A stretch of 64,000 nucleotides of DNA, taken from the NCBI GenBank assembly GCA_944390885.1, contig CALXRP010000004.1:1-64000 (forward strand), written 5' to 3'. Positions 29,812-38,425 of this stretch are shown piece after piece; positions within the stretch are counted from its first letter, which is position 1; every line of letters begins with the position of its first letter. The notes beneath the pieces were generated by a model that saw only the letters and a program-made list of their open reading frames with translations, was not told where the DNA came from and searched no databases. This stretch comes from an uncultured Alphaproteobacteria bacterium (GTDB lineage: Bacteria; Pseudomonadota; Alphaproteobacteria; RF32; CAG-239). A program made the position numbers and the translations under genes.

Positions 29812-30931
29812 CTTTATCCTCCGCATGCACATTTTTCCGGGTTATAGCCAGCAGCATCCCCATTCCCAAAGCCGTTGCCAAAACCGAAGACCCGCCGTAA
29901 GAAACAAACGGCATTGCCATTCCCTTAGTCGGCATCAGATGAAGGGTAGACGCCATATTGATAATGCCTTGCACGCCAAAAGACGCACTCAGGCCGGAAG
30001 CCGACAAAATAATAAAAAGATTATTGTCTTTAAGAGAAATAATCATCGAACGTATGACTATTATGGCAAAGACCGCCACAATAAACAAGCACAAAATAAA
30101 ACCATATTCCTCTGCCGCTACGGCAAAAATAAAATCCGTATGCGCATCGGGAATATTCATTTTAACCACGCCCTCCCCGGGTCCCCTACCGAACAGGCTT
30201 CCGTTCTGAAAAGCCTCAAGCGATTTTCTCACCTGATAACTCAAGTCACTGCCGGATGCCAAAAACTGATTAACACGGGTATGAACATGGTCAAGCGTAA
30301 AATAGGCTGTCAGAGCGATACCGGCAAAAACCACCACCAATGCCCCGACAAATTTCATTGATAAACCGGCCAGAAAAAACTGAAATCCCCAAATGGCACA
30401 AACCACAACCGTCATACCAAAATCCGGTTGCAGCAACAGCAATCCGACCGTTAAAGCAAAAAGGAAAGATGAGATCATATTACCGGGAAAATTCGCCGAT
30501 TTCTGCTGTCCGTCAAACAACCAGGCCGCCACCACAATAAACGTCGGCTTAACAAATTCCGAAGGCTGCAACGTAAAACCGAAAAGCCGGATCCAACGCG
30601 TCGCTCCCTTAACCTCAAAGCCCCACAACAACGTAAAAATCATCAGCAAAATTGTTGCTGCATATCCGAGAATGGCAACCCTGCGAATAGTTTTCAGATT
30701 CTGCATCGATAAAAATAACATCAGAGCAAGAGCCAGAGGCATAAAAAACAGCTGGCGTTTAACAAAATGATAACTGTCTGCTCCGATTCTGTTAGCAACC
30801 GAAGGGCTGGCAGAAAAAGTCAGCAGCAGTCCGACCAAAACAAGCGCCAACACAAGAGAAAGCAAAACCTTATCAACGGTCCACCACCAGTTGCTCACAA
30901 TACTCCGGCTGTTTCTGGCTAAACTAAACAA
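29798..30931 (-). CDS. ftsW: Peptidoglycan glycosyltransferase FtsW
   Basis: SEDS polymerase of the divisome, paired with PBP3. It has 377 residues and about ten membrane segments. Landmarks are KGATRWIRLFGFTLQPSEFVKP near residue 110 (two adjoining motifs), DAHTDFIFAVAAEEYGF near 280, and PTKGMAMPFVSYGGSSV near 335. The paralogue RodA is at 13710-14858. Normally murD stands between mraY and ftsW, but only nine bases separate them here. Confidence 0.95.
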   Translation of the reverse strand: MFSLARNSRSIVSNWWWTVDKVLLSLVLALVLVGLLLTFSASPSVANRIGADSYHFVKRQLFFMPLALALMLFLSMQNLKTIRRVAILGYAATILLMIFTLLWGFEVKGATRWIRLFGFTLQPSEFVKPTFIVVAAWLFDGQQKSANFPGNMISSFLFALTVGLLLLQPDFGMTVVVCAIWGFQFFLAGLSMKFVGALVVVFAGIALTAYFTLDHVHTRVNQFLASGSDLSYQVRKSLEAFQNGSLFGRGPGEGVVKMNIPDAHTDFIFAVAAEEYGFILCLFIVAVFAIIVIRSMIISLKDNNLFIILSASGLSASFGVQGIINMASTLHLMPTKGMAMPFVSYGGSSVLATALGMGMLLAITRKNVHAEDKDETY

Positions 30932-30940
30932 TGCCGTCTC

Positions 30941-32023
30941 CTATTTGACCGTTAAAGACATCAAAGCCGCTACAGCCAAAATCAGTGCAACAATCCAAAA
31001 GCGGATAACAACACGTGTTTCCGGCCAGCCTGACTGTTCAAAATGATGATGGATCGGAGCCATTTTGAAAAAACGCTTACCTCCGGTCTTTTTAAAATAA
31101 GCCACCTGAATCATTACCGACAACGCTTCCATAACAAAAATACCGCCGGCAATTGCCAAAATAATTTCCTGCTTCAGCATAACGGCAATCGTGCCGAGCA
31201 AACCGCCCAAGGCCAAAGAACCGGTATCACCCATAAAAACTTTCGCCGGAGAACAGTTAAACCACAAAAAACCGAGACAGCTGCCGATAACTGCCGCACA
31301 AACAACAGCCACCTCACCAACGTTCGGCAATCTTGCCAAAGCAAACGCCTCGACCAGCGGACTGCCGCCGATATAAGCAAAAACCAAAAAGACAAACAAA
31401 GCCGCAATCATCAATCCGGAAGCCAGACCGTCCAAACCGTCGGAAAGATTAACGGCGTTGGAAGCCCCGACAATAACAACCATTGCAAACGGAATATAAA
31501 ACAACCCCAAATTAATCGCCAAATCTTTAAAATACGGAATAGTCAGACTGAAGCGATTCTGTTCCGGTGTCAGATAAGACACGACCAAAACCGAAACCAA
31601 AGCCGTAGAAAACTGCAAAAGCAGTTTCATTTTGGCGGTCATCGCATTAGAAGTTTGCTTTTTAACTTTAACATAATCATCAACAAAACCGACAAAGCCG
31701 TAAACCAGCAACACCAGAATACAAACCCAAACCAGAGGATCATTCCAATGCGCCCAAAGAACGGTTGACAAAATACCGCTGCCCAGAATCATCAACCCGC
31801 CCATTGTCGGGGTTCCTTTCTTGGTCAACAAATGGCTTTGCGGCCCGTCCTCTCGGATTGGCTGTCCTTTCCCCTGATGATGACGTAAAAAATCAATAAT
31901 TTTCTCGCCAAAGATCAATACCAGAACAAAAGCTGTAAAAAAAGCACCGCCGGTACGCCAGGAAAGCGTCGAACTAAACACCGGCATTTCATTTGCAACT
32001 GACTGAAACAAATTATCAAACAT
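30941..32023 (-). CDS. mraY: Phospho-MurNAc-pentapeptide translocase MraY
   Basis: MraY transfers phospho-MurNAc-pentapeptide to undecaprenyl phosphate, making lipid I. The 360 residues form about ten membrane helices, with the catalytic aspartates D115 and D116 in FVDDYVKV, NLSDGLDGLASG near residue 190, and the HHHFE motif near 325. It is the first gene of the division and wall cluster. Upstream on the minus strand lies only the palindrome module, so the operon promoter should be within 32024-32140. Confidence 0.96.
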   Translation of the reverse strand: MFDNLFQSVANEMPVFSSTLSWRTGGAFFTAFVLVLIFGEKIIDFLRHHQGKGQPIREDGPQSHLLTKKGTPTMGGLMILGSGILSTVLWAHWNDPLVWVCILVLLVYGFVGFVDDYVKVKKQTSNAMTAKMKLLLQFSTALVSVLVVSYLTPEQNRFSLTIPYFKDLAINLGLFYIPFAMVVIVGASNAVNLSDGLDGLASGLMIAALFVFLVFAYIGGSPLVEAFALARLPNVGEVAVVCAAVIGSCLGFLWFNCSPAKVFMGDTGSLALGGLLGTIAVMLKQEIILAIAGGIFVMEALSVMIQVAYFKKTGGKRFFKMAPIHHHFEQSGWPETRVVIRFWIVALILAVAALMSLTVK

Positions 32024-32141
32024 GAGAACTTTCCCCGGATCATAAAATTTTGCCTTTTATCCTAACCGGAATTTCTAAAATAAACATTAAGATATCATCA
32101 AAGATAAAAACTTTTCCCATTTCATGCCCCGACATCTTATT

Positions 32142-32554
32142 CTAGCCAAAATCCTCCCCCTATTTTTCACAAAGTATTGACTCTTGCGTTTTCTTGTGCT
32201 ATAGTATCTTTATTGTCGTTCTCGGACATCCGAGCGTCCTCGGACAACTTGTTTTTCAAGTTACCTAGAGCTGCTCGTATTTTACTTGTCATTCCCGGAC
32301 GGCTTGTTTTTAAGTCATCCCCGGGCTGCGACCCGGGGATCCACAGGCACCGGCCTGAGCGATCGGTTGTTGGCATTGTGCTTCAGAAACCGCGTTGCTA
32401 TGACGGAATTTGTGAATGACAAGGTGCTTTGAAGTATTTGTCATTCTCGGCACATTATTTTTCTGTCATCTCCGGGCTGCGACCCGGGGATCCACAAAGA
32501 AACAAGCAAAATGCTTGTTGTGAGATGGATTGCCGGATCAAGTCCGGCAATGAC
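32142..32554 (+). repeat. Promoter and palindrome module, copy B
   Basis: About 410 bases that match 46777-47199 in order and mostly in sequence. It opens with CTAGCCAAAATCC and a sigma-70-like promoter. GTCATTCTCGG/GTCATTCCCGG half-units follow, then two complete palindromes (32317-32340 and 32468-32491, type ATCCCCGGG-CTGCGA-CCCGGGGAT). The segment GACCGCGTTGCTATGACG-like and TTTGTGAATGACAA comes next, and a third palindrome TTGCCGGATCAAGTCCGGCA at 32530-32550 closes the module. Such GTCATCCCCGG palindromes are familiar dispersed elements of alphaproteobacterial genomes. What is specific here is that the entire cassette sits just upstream of a cysteine-rich gene at both sites. Confidence 0.8.
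32177..32205 (+). promoter_or_regulatory. Sigma-70-type promoter with extended -10
   Basis: TTGACT, 17-base spacer, TATAGT, with TGC just before the -10 hexamer. The same arrangement recurs in module copy C. It points toward cysteine-rich gene B, about 520 bases downstream, so the transcript would have a long leader containing the palindromes. Confidence 0.7.
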
Positions 32555-32728
32555 TAAAAAAAAAGCGCCCGGTAATGACAAAGGAAAAGAACGACAATAG
32601 AAAAAAGAATTTTTATTAACCATTCTAAGCACAATGCTGCTCAAGAAAAAGAAAAGAGCAACGCGTAAGCTTTGGCACAATGTCAACAATTGTTCGCCGA
32701 GGCGCGCTCGCCTCTGGGGAGGAAGCCG

Positions 32729-33745
32729 ATGAAAAATTATAACACTATGCTACACATGAAACTTAATTCTGCGGTGTCAATTTTTGCTGTTGCTGCCGCG
32801 TTCGCCGTCTTCCTCCCGCCTTCCAATGCTTCGGCAGGTGTTTGCTTTCTGCCTGATTGTAATGAAGAGGATTTGGCCGGTGGTGGCGGAAATATGAACA
32901 TTAACGAAGATACAGAATTTTGTGAAAGTAAAGGCTTTACCTATTATGCTTCCGGTGAATGCCCGCAATATTATGCCAAAGTCGGACAATGTAACCGTGA
33001 TGATCATTACCTAAAATGTGACGCCAAAACATGGTGCGAACAAAACGGTTATAACACAACTTCTTGTTCTATTCCAAAATATGTGGATCAGCCCTGTCCG
33101 AGTTACGGTTCTTTGTATAAACAATGCAAGACCGATAATCAACGGGCCTGCCGTGATACCGGTTATACAAACTCTTGTCCTTCCGGCCAGAAACTCAAAA
33201 AGAACTCCGGACGTTGTGCTTATGATTCTTCTTACGGGACTTGTTGTCGCCCAAGCGGTTGCCCAAGTTATACGTCCTTAACTTATTCGTCTTACGGCTC
33301 AAACGGTACGGACGGCTGTGAATATACCTGTTATTACACCTGCAACATGAACTGTCCGTCCGGCACGTCGACCTCCAACCCCGGAGGATGCGGCGGGTCG
33401 ACCAGAAACGGCTGCGGCACAAAGACTTGTTATTATCCTTATGAGTCCTGCTGCACGCCCTATTCCAGTGAAACCGGCTGTTCATGCGGAACTTATTCTT
33501 GTTCCGACGGTTGCGGCGGGACCAGAACTTGTTGCTCCACCTGCTCATCTTCTTCCGGCTCAAGCAGCTCTGGAAGTTCTTCTGGCGGAACCTATGAAGT
33601 ATGGTTGGCATGTGATAACGGCAAAAACATCTTTTATAGAACCGGCTATTATTCTAAAGAAGAATGCATACCAGAAATACATGGCTGTGGCGATTATTAT
33701 GGAGTCTGCCCCGGCACAGCTTGTGTCTATGACATTTGCAATTAA
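32729..33745 (+). CDS. Cysteine-rich secreted protein, copy B (complete)
   Basis: 338 residues. The start at 32729 is supported by GGGGAGGAAG five bases upstream. A signal peptide covers about residues 1-36, with a hydrophobic core from 14 to 29 and cleavage near SNASAG. The mature part has 38 cysteines, about one residue in eight, in CC, CxC and CxxC spacings. Residues 70-170 match copy A closely. A Gly/Ser linker near 280-292 leads to a separate 50-residue end domain with seven cysteines (EVWLACDNGK to VYDICN) that copy A does not share. Export followed by disulfide cross-linking is inferred. Superficially the CxxC density recalls protozoan variant surface proteins, but I see no homology argument. 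Function unknown. Confidence 0.8.
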   Translation: MKNYNTMLHMKLNSAVSIFAVAAAFAVFLPPSNASAGVCFLPDCNEEDLAGGGGNMNINEDTEFCESKGFTYYASGECPQYYAKVGQCNRDDHYLKCDAKTWCEQNGYNTTSCSIPKYVDQPCPSYGSLYKQCKTDNQRACRDTGYTNSCPSGQKLKKNSGRCAYDSSYGTCCRPSGCPSYTSLTYSSYGSNGTDGCEYTCYYTCNMNCPSGTSTSNPGGCGGSTRNGCGTKTCYYPYESCCTPYSSETGCSCGTYSCSDGCGGTRTCCSTCSSSSGSSSSGSSSGGTYEVWLACDNGKNIFYRTGYYSKEECIPEIHGCGDYYGVCPGTACVYDICN

Positions 33746-33804
33746 CGCCTAAAACAACATACCCTCTTTCAGGCCGCTGTAAAAACGCGGTAGAAGCGCC
33801 AAGC

Positions 33805-33835
33805 AAAAACAACCGCTGCTCCGGTTGTTTTTGTC
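33805..33835 (+). terminator. Terminator of cysteine-rich gene B
   Basis: Stem AAAAACAACCG / CGGTTGTTTTT with a six-base loop and a short T-tract, 60 bases after the stop codon. Confidence 0.7.
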
Positions 33836-33904
33836 TGCAAGCTCTTTGGAACATCTTGGCAAGCAAGGAAAGCGTTAGCAACCGCAGCGCGCCTAGATGC
33901 CTAA

Positions 33905-33994
33905 GTCAGATAATAAGAAAAAATCTTTAAGGCGACAGGCGCGTACATAAACGTACGTAACTTAGCCTTAAAGATTTTTTCTGTATTAGGTGAC
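33905..33994. repeat. Giant imperfect hairpin 1
   Basis: A 90-base inverted repeat. The base pairs GTCA with TGAC, ATAATA with TATTAG, then a perfect 19-bp stretch (AGAAAAAATCTTTAAGGC / GCCTTAAAGATTTTTTCT). An internal mismatch follows, and an apical hairpin GTAC-ATAAAC-GTAC. It is first of three in tandem. It has A and T runs on both sides of the stem, so it could act as a two-way terminator, but it is far larger than one needs to be. Confidence 0.75.
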
Positions 33995-34022
33995 CCCAAT
34001 TTTATAAAAATGCGGAGAATGA

Positions 34023-34113
34023 GCCGAATAATAAGATTTTAGGGTGGAGAAAGCGGAGTGTACATAGAGGTACATGAGCATTTCTCCATCCCGCTAAATC
34101 TGTATTAGTCGGC
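34023..34113. repeat. Giant imperfect hairpin 2
   Basis: A 91-base inverted repeat. GCCGA pairs with TCGGC, AATAATA with TATTAG, and AGATTT with AAATCT. GGGTGGAGAAA then pairs imperfectly with TTTCTCCATCCC, ending in an apical GTGTAC-ATAGAG-GTACATG hairpin. It shares the basal ATAATAAGA / TCTGTATTAG with hairpin 1, but its middle stem is different in sequence while still paired. Confidence 0.75.
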
Positions 34114-34134
34114 CATTATACACATTTTTACCAA

Positions 34135-34240
34135 AAAGTTTGATAAGAGCTTGTGCTACGCCGTTCTTTTTCGACGACGTGTACAACCAGCTACACGAGA
34201 AGAAAAAGAACAAGTATGACAAGCTCTTTGCAAACTTTTT
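34135..34240. repeat. Giant imperfect hairpin 3, starting at the kdsB stop codon
   Basis: A 106-base inverted repeat. AAAAAGTTTG pairs with CAAACTTTTT, AAGAGCTTGT with ACAAGCTCTT, TTCTTTTTC with GAAAAAGAA (imperfect), and the apex is CGTGTAC-AACCAG-CTACACG. Read on the minus strand its stem begins within the kdsB stop codon (TAA AAAG...). The likely job is 3'-end formation or stabilisation of kdsB mRNA. Confidence 0.75.
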
Positions 34241-35012
34241 ACTTGATGTAGCGACGGGCTTCTGCCAAATCCTCTTCCGTATCTATATCCGCAGGCGCTT
34301 CTTGAATCAGCTTCAGATTATTAATGACTTTTGCACGAATGGTCATACCGTTCTCAAGTGCCCGCAATTGTTCCAAGGATTCGCGCGCTTCCAAAACACC
34401 AACCGGCAGATCCACCATTTTGGCCAGCGAAGAAGCCTTGTAAACATAAATACCGATATGATGATACAAATCCTGATTTTTGCATTTTTCCGGATTGCGG
34501 GTAAACGGCGCCACGGCACGGGTAAAATACAAACATCTGCCTTCGGTTTCACCGTCACGCAGCCCCATAACAATTTTTACATTAGCCGGTTTAGCCGCTT
34601 CCTCGGCAGATTCAAACACCATTCCGCAAGTGGCAATATCGCAATCTGTCCGCTCAATCATCTCAATCAGCTGATTGTTAATATCCGGATCCACATTCAG
34701 AGCATCGCCCTGGAAATTGACAACAATATCATATTTGCTGCCGTCCGGATCAATCGTTTTCAAAGCCGCAGCAATCCGGTCGGTTCCGGAAGGCAGGCTC
34801 GGGTCGGTCAAAATAGCCTTGGCACCAAATTTTGCACACTCGTCCAAAATCACCTGATCACCGGCCGCCACATAAACATCACCTTTAATCGCCTTGCACA
34901 CATTTTCATAAACGCGGTTAATCAGCGTCTTGCCGTTAATATCGCACAAGGGTTTGTTCGGCAGGCGGGTTGAGGCCATTCTGACCGGAATCATCGTAAC
35001 AATTCTGCTCAT
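34239..35012 (-). CDS. kdsB: 3-deoxy-manno-octulosonate cytidylyltransferase KdsB
   Basis: KdsB activates Kdo as CMP-Kdo for the LPS inner core. The 257 residues begin MSRIVTMIPVRMASTRLPNKPL, the nucleotidyltransferase signature with the conserved Arg and Lys. VAAGDQVILDECAKFG is near residue 47 and VNFQGDALNVDP near 98. HIGIYVYKASSLAKM is near 182. It stands alone, divergent from queA. Its stop codon is the first base-paired element of giant hairpin 3. Confidence 0.95.
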   Translation of the reverse strand: MSRIVTMIPVRMASTRLPNKPLCDINGKTLINRVYENVCKAIKGDVYVAAGDQVILDECAKFGAKAILTDPSLPSGTDRIAAALKTIDPDGSKYDIVVNFQGDALNVDPDINNQLIEMIERTDCDIATCGMVFESAEEAAKPANVKIVMGLRDGETEGRCLYFTRAVAPFTRNPEKCKNQDLYHHIGIYVYKASSLAKMVDLPVGVLEARESLEQLRALENGMTIRAKVINNLKLIQEAPADIDTEEDLAEARRYIK

Positions 35013-35092
35013 CTTAAAAAAATCTCCGTAAAAGGTTGTTGCTAATACGGCATTTATATATTATAACAAGCAAAAAATAAAGGATTAGATAC

Positions 35093-36178
35093 ATGAAAGT
35101 GGATATTTTTGATTTTGAGCTCGACCGCAGCCTGATTGCCAAAGAGCCTGTTTCCCCGCGTGATGCCTCCCGCCTGCTTGATTTGTCGGAAGAAGGCAAG
35201 ATTACCGACCGCCATTTTTATGACCTGCCGCAACTGCTGCACGAAGGCGATGTCTTGGTCTTTAACGACACCAAGGTTATTCCGGCGCGGCTCTACGGCA
35301 AACATGGCGAAGCTTTGGTAGAAGTCACGCTCTACCGCCCGGTTGACGGCATCAACTGGTGGAGCTTTATCAAAAACTCCAAGCGTCTGAAACCCGGCGA
35401 CACCGTCTGTTTTTACACTTCGGAAATCAGCGCGGAAAGCTCGAATTTCACGGCCGAAGTTATTGAAAAACAGGGCGAAGACGGAACGCTGCTTAAATTC
35501 AACTGTGATCCGGCACAACTCGGTCATTTGCTGGAAAAATACGGATCAATGCCGCTACCACCTTACATAAAACGGGAAAAACCGACAACAGACGGCATTT
35601 GGGACAAATACAATGACAAAGAAAATTACCAGACCGTCTATGCCAAACATGAAGGCGCCGTTGCCGCTCCGACCGCCGGCCTGCATTTTACCGACCGAAC
35701 ACTGAAAGCCTTAGATGACAAAGGCATCAAAAAAGTCTTTCTCACGCTCCATGTCGGTGCCGGAACTTTTTTGCCGGTCAAAACCGATGATACCAAAGAC
35801 CACAAAATGCACGCTGAATACGGCATTATTACCCAAGAGGCTGCCGACACCATCAACGCCGCCAAAGCAGCCGGAAAAAATATCATTGCCGTCGGCACAA
35901 CCTCGCTCCGTCTGCTCGAAAGCGCCGCCGATGACAAAGGCATTCTTCATCCTTTTGCCGCCGATACTGATATTTTTATCACGCCTGGCTACAAGTTCAA
36001 AATGATTGATTATCTGATAACCAACTTTCATCTTCCGAAATCAACCTTGTTTATGCTGGTTTGCGCAGTTGCCGGCATTGAGCGGATGAAGGAAGGCTAC
36101 GCTCACGCCATGGCTGAAAAATACCGTTTTTATTCTTACGGGGACAGCTCTATTTTGAAATGCGTAAATAAAATTTAA
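35093..36178 (+). CDS. queA: S-adenosylmethionine:tRNA ribosyltransferase-isomerase QueA
   Basis: QueA makes epoxyqueuosine at tRNA wobble position 34 using the ribosyl part of SAM. The 361 residues show the N-terminal FDFELDRSLIAKEP...RDASRLL, then VFNDTKVIPARLYG near residue 57, and AAPTAGLHFTDRTL near 185. GAGTFLPVKTDD is near 220 and NFHLPKSTLFMLVCA near 310. AAAGGA precedes the ATG. The queuosine pathway partners tgt and queG are not in the window. Confidence 0.96.
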   Translation: MKVDIFDFELDRSLIAKEPVSPRDASRLLDLSEEGKITDRHFYDLPQLLHEGDVLVFNDTKVIPARLYGKHGEALVEVTLYRPVDGINWWSFIKNSKRLKPGDTVCFYTSEISAESSNFTAEVIEKQGEDGTLLKFNCDPAQLGHLLEKYGSMPLPPYIKREKPTTDGIWDKYNDKENYQTVYAKHEGAVAAPTAGLHFTDRTLKALDDKGIKKVFLTLHVGAGTFLPVKTDDTKDHKMHAEYGIITQEAADTINAAKAAGKNIIAVGTTSLRLLESAADDKGILHPFAADTDIFITPGYKFKMIDYLITNFHLPKSTLFMLVCAVAGIERMKEGYAHAMAEKYRFYSYGDSSILKCVNKI

Positions 36179-36224
36179 ACTTTCCGCCGTTATACTTTCT
36201 CTCCGAACAAAGAGGAGGATAAAC

Positions 36225-37397
36225 GTGCAAAAATTCGCATTGATATTGGATAAGATTATCCCGTTGATTCGCAATATGTTGATTCCGGCAGCCTTGTTTG
36301 GCGGCGGGTTAATCTACTTTTTTGCCACGGAAGAACTTCCTCATGCCTCGCAATTAACCCTGCATCATCTTTTTTATGCCTCCTCCTGTCTCAGTTTTCT
36401 AATTCTGCTTTATTTTCGCAAGGGGATTGCCGTTTTTTTCATATTAACCGGAGCCGTCAGCTATGTTCTGACCAACTATGCCAAAATATCATCCCCGGCT
36501 GCCTTTAGGGAAAGCGCCGATTTTATCAATCTGAGCATCTTCATACCGTTAAATTTGATTATCTTTTATTTTTGGCCGCAAAAACAACTGCTGAAGAAAA
36601 AAAACATCTACCTCTTGCTGCTGGTCTTTGCCCAATTTTCCATCGGAGAACAGCTGCATAAATATAATATTTCTCTAAACTATCTTCCAATTTCAGAGAA
36701 CGGCAACTTATGTCTCTTCAGTTACCTGGCCTTCTTCGGGGCCTTAATCTCTTTTTTCTGGAAAGCCATCAACACCGGAAAAATTTATGACTATGCTTTG
36801 TTTTTTGCTGCTGCTGACATCTTCCTCGGATTTTATTACGCCGACAGCGCAACCGCTCTGACCCTGTTCTACAGTCTTTCCGGCATAACCGTTTTAATTG
36901 CCACAATCCTATATATCTACACAGACACCTACAAAGACGAGCTGACCGGATTTTCAAGCCGTAACGCTTTCATGTTGCAATACAAAAATTTTCCGCTGAA
37001 ATACAGCTTGGCCGTTGCCAAGATAGACAATTTCATCTCGCTCAAAAACGCTTTTCGCCGCCGCGGCTTAAACAAACTGATGAAGATGATTGCCATGCGC
37101 ATAAACGGCTGCGAAACAGAAGCCGTAATTTACCGCTACGGAGAAGACGAGCTGGTCATCATTTTCAAAAACGAAGACAAAAATGCCGCCTATAACAAAA
37201 TGGAGCAAATCCGTCGTTCCATTGCCTCCGCATCATTTATGCTCTCAAACTTCAAAAAGCCGGTAAAATTAACCCTGACAGCCAGCGTCACCGAAAAGAA
37301 ACGCAGCGATGCCACAGCCATGGAAACCCTTGCCCGAACCTATAAAGCTCTGCAGGAAACCGTAAAATTCAGTCAAAACGTTACCTCTAAGCTTTAG
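36225..37397 (+). CDS. Membrane protein with degenerate GGDEF domain
   Basis: 390 residues starting at a GTG with AGAGGAGGA six bases upstream. Seven or eight membrane helices occupy about residues 12-235. A cytoplasmic GGDEF-type domain follows (YTDTYKDELTGFSSRNAFM near 240). The active-site loop reads YRYGEDELVII where RYGGDEF is expected, so the GGDEF signature has become GEDEL. I infer that diguanylate cyclase activity is reduced or lost, and that the domain may be a c-di-GMP or GTP sensor or relic. The 3' end overlaps the end of lgt by 11 bases in convergent orientation. No EAL domain is present. Confidence 0.75.
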   Translation: MQKFALILDKIIPLIRNMLIPAALFGGGLIYFFATEELPHASQLTLHHLFYASSCLSFLILLYFRKGIAVFFILTGAVSYVLTNYAKISSPAAFRESADFINLSIFIPLNLIIFYFWPQKQLLKKKNIYLLLLVFAQFSIGEQLHKYNISLNYLPISENGNLCLFSYLAFFGALISFFWKAINTGKIYDYALFFAAADIFLGFYYADSATALTLFYSLSGITVLIATILYIYTDTYKDELTGFSSRNAFMLQYKNFPLKYSLAVAKIDNFISLKNAFRRRGLNKLMKMIAMRINGCETEAVIYRYGEDELVIIFKNEDKNAAYNKMEQIRRSIASASFMLSNFKKPVKLTLTASVTEKKRSDATAMETLARTYKALQETVKFSQNVTSKL

Positions 37398-38187
37398 CCG
37401 GTCGCTTCCAGACAAGCCACAAAACAACAATCCCCAGCCCAATAAGCGGAAAAGATAAAATCTGCCCCATTGTCAGATGAAAAAAGAAAAATCCCATATG
37501 TGCATCCGGCTCGCGGAATTGTTCCAACAAAACCCGAAAACACCCATACAACAGCACAAACATAGCCGAAACCGTCCCTTTATGCTCGCGCACGGGTTTA
37601 TACCGCCACAGCCAGTTTAACACAATAAACATGACAATGCCTTCAAAAAAAGCCTCATAAAGCTGCGACGGATGGCGCGGCAATCCGCCGCCGTTCGGAA
37701 AACGCACCGCCCACGGCACATCGGTAACTCGTCCCCACAGTTCGTCATTCACAAAATTAGCCAAACGCCCTAAAAAAATCCCGATCGGCGCATACAGAAC
37801 AACCAAATCTGTTATGCCTAAAAACGGATATTTAACTTTGCGGGCAAACAAATACGATGCAACGGCAACGCCGATGGCCCCGCCGTGAAAAGACATTCCG
37901 CCTTTCCAAATTTCAAATATCTGCAAAGGATTATGCCAAAAAGACGATGTTCCGTAAAATAACACATATCCCAATCGGCCGCCGAGAATTATCCCGAGCG
38001 TAATATAAAAAACCAAGTCCTCAATATTGCCCTTGGTCAAACCGCAGCCATATTTTTTAATATTGCGGTTGGCCAGCAACCAGGCAATCAAAATTCCAGC
38101 CAGATAAGCCATCGAATACCAACGAACAGCTAACGGCCCGATAGAAAAAATAACCGGTGAAATTGCAGGATATTCCAGCCCCGTCAT
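37387..38187 (-). CDS. lgt: Prolipoprotein diacylglyceryl transferase Lgt
   Basis: Lgt adds diacylglycerol to the lipobox cysteine of prolipoproteins in the inner membrane. 266 residues with about seven helices. HGGAIGVAVASYLFARK is near residue 100. The Lgt signature GRLANFVNDELWGRVTDVPWAVRFP is near 140-165, containing the essential Arg and the fingerprint Asn-Glu. PRHPSQLYEAFFEG lies near 170. The ATG at 38187 has AAAGGA seven bases before it and was preferred over a longer frame. It stands alone on the minus strand. Confidence 0.95.
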   Translation of the reverse strand: MTGLEYPAISPVIFSIGPLAVRWYSMAYLAGILIAWLLANRNIKKYGCGLTKGNIEDLVFYITLGIILGGRLGYVLFYGTSSFWHNPLQIFEIWKGGMSFHGGAIGVAVASYLFARKVKYPFLGITDLVVLYAPIGIFLGRLANFVNDELWGRVTDVPWAVRFPNGGGLPRHPSQLYEAFFEGIVMFIVLNWLWRYKPVREHKGTVSAMFVLLYGCFRVLLEQFREPDAHMGFFFFHLTMGQILSFPLIGLGIVVLWLVWKRPAKA

Positions 38188-38425
38188 AACAATGTCCTTT
38201 TCCCCAAAAAACAAAATCGTTAATACTATATTAAAATAAAAAAAAATATCCACACTAAAAAAAATTAAAAATTTTATTTTAAAATACTTCTTTGATTTTC
38301 AAAGCAAATTAAGTGTAAAACTTTTTAACCGACTCGATGAAAGTGGAAAACTTTGCCATCAATATTGTAAGAAACGACTCGCAAAGGCAATATGGATTTA
38401 TCAAAAAATTTTGGAGTATTATCAC

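Noticed and set aside
32167-32689. Open frames in module copy B on both strands
   Set aside because: These are also translations of palindromic repeats, without start signals.
33905-34240. Integron attC sites
   Set aside because: The tandem structured repeats prompted the idea, but the GTTRRRY / RYYYAAC ends are lacking, there are no cassette genes between them, and no integrase is seen.
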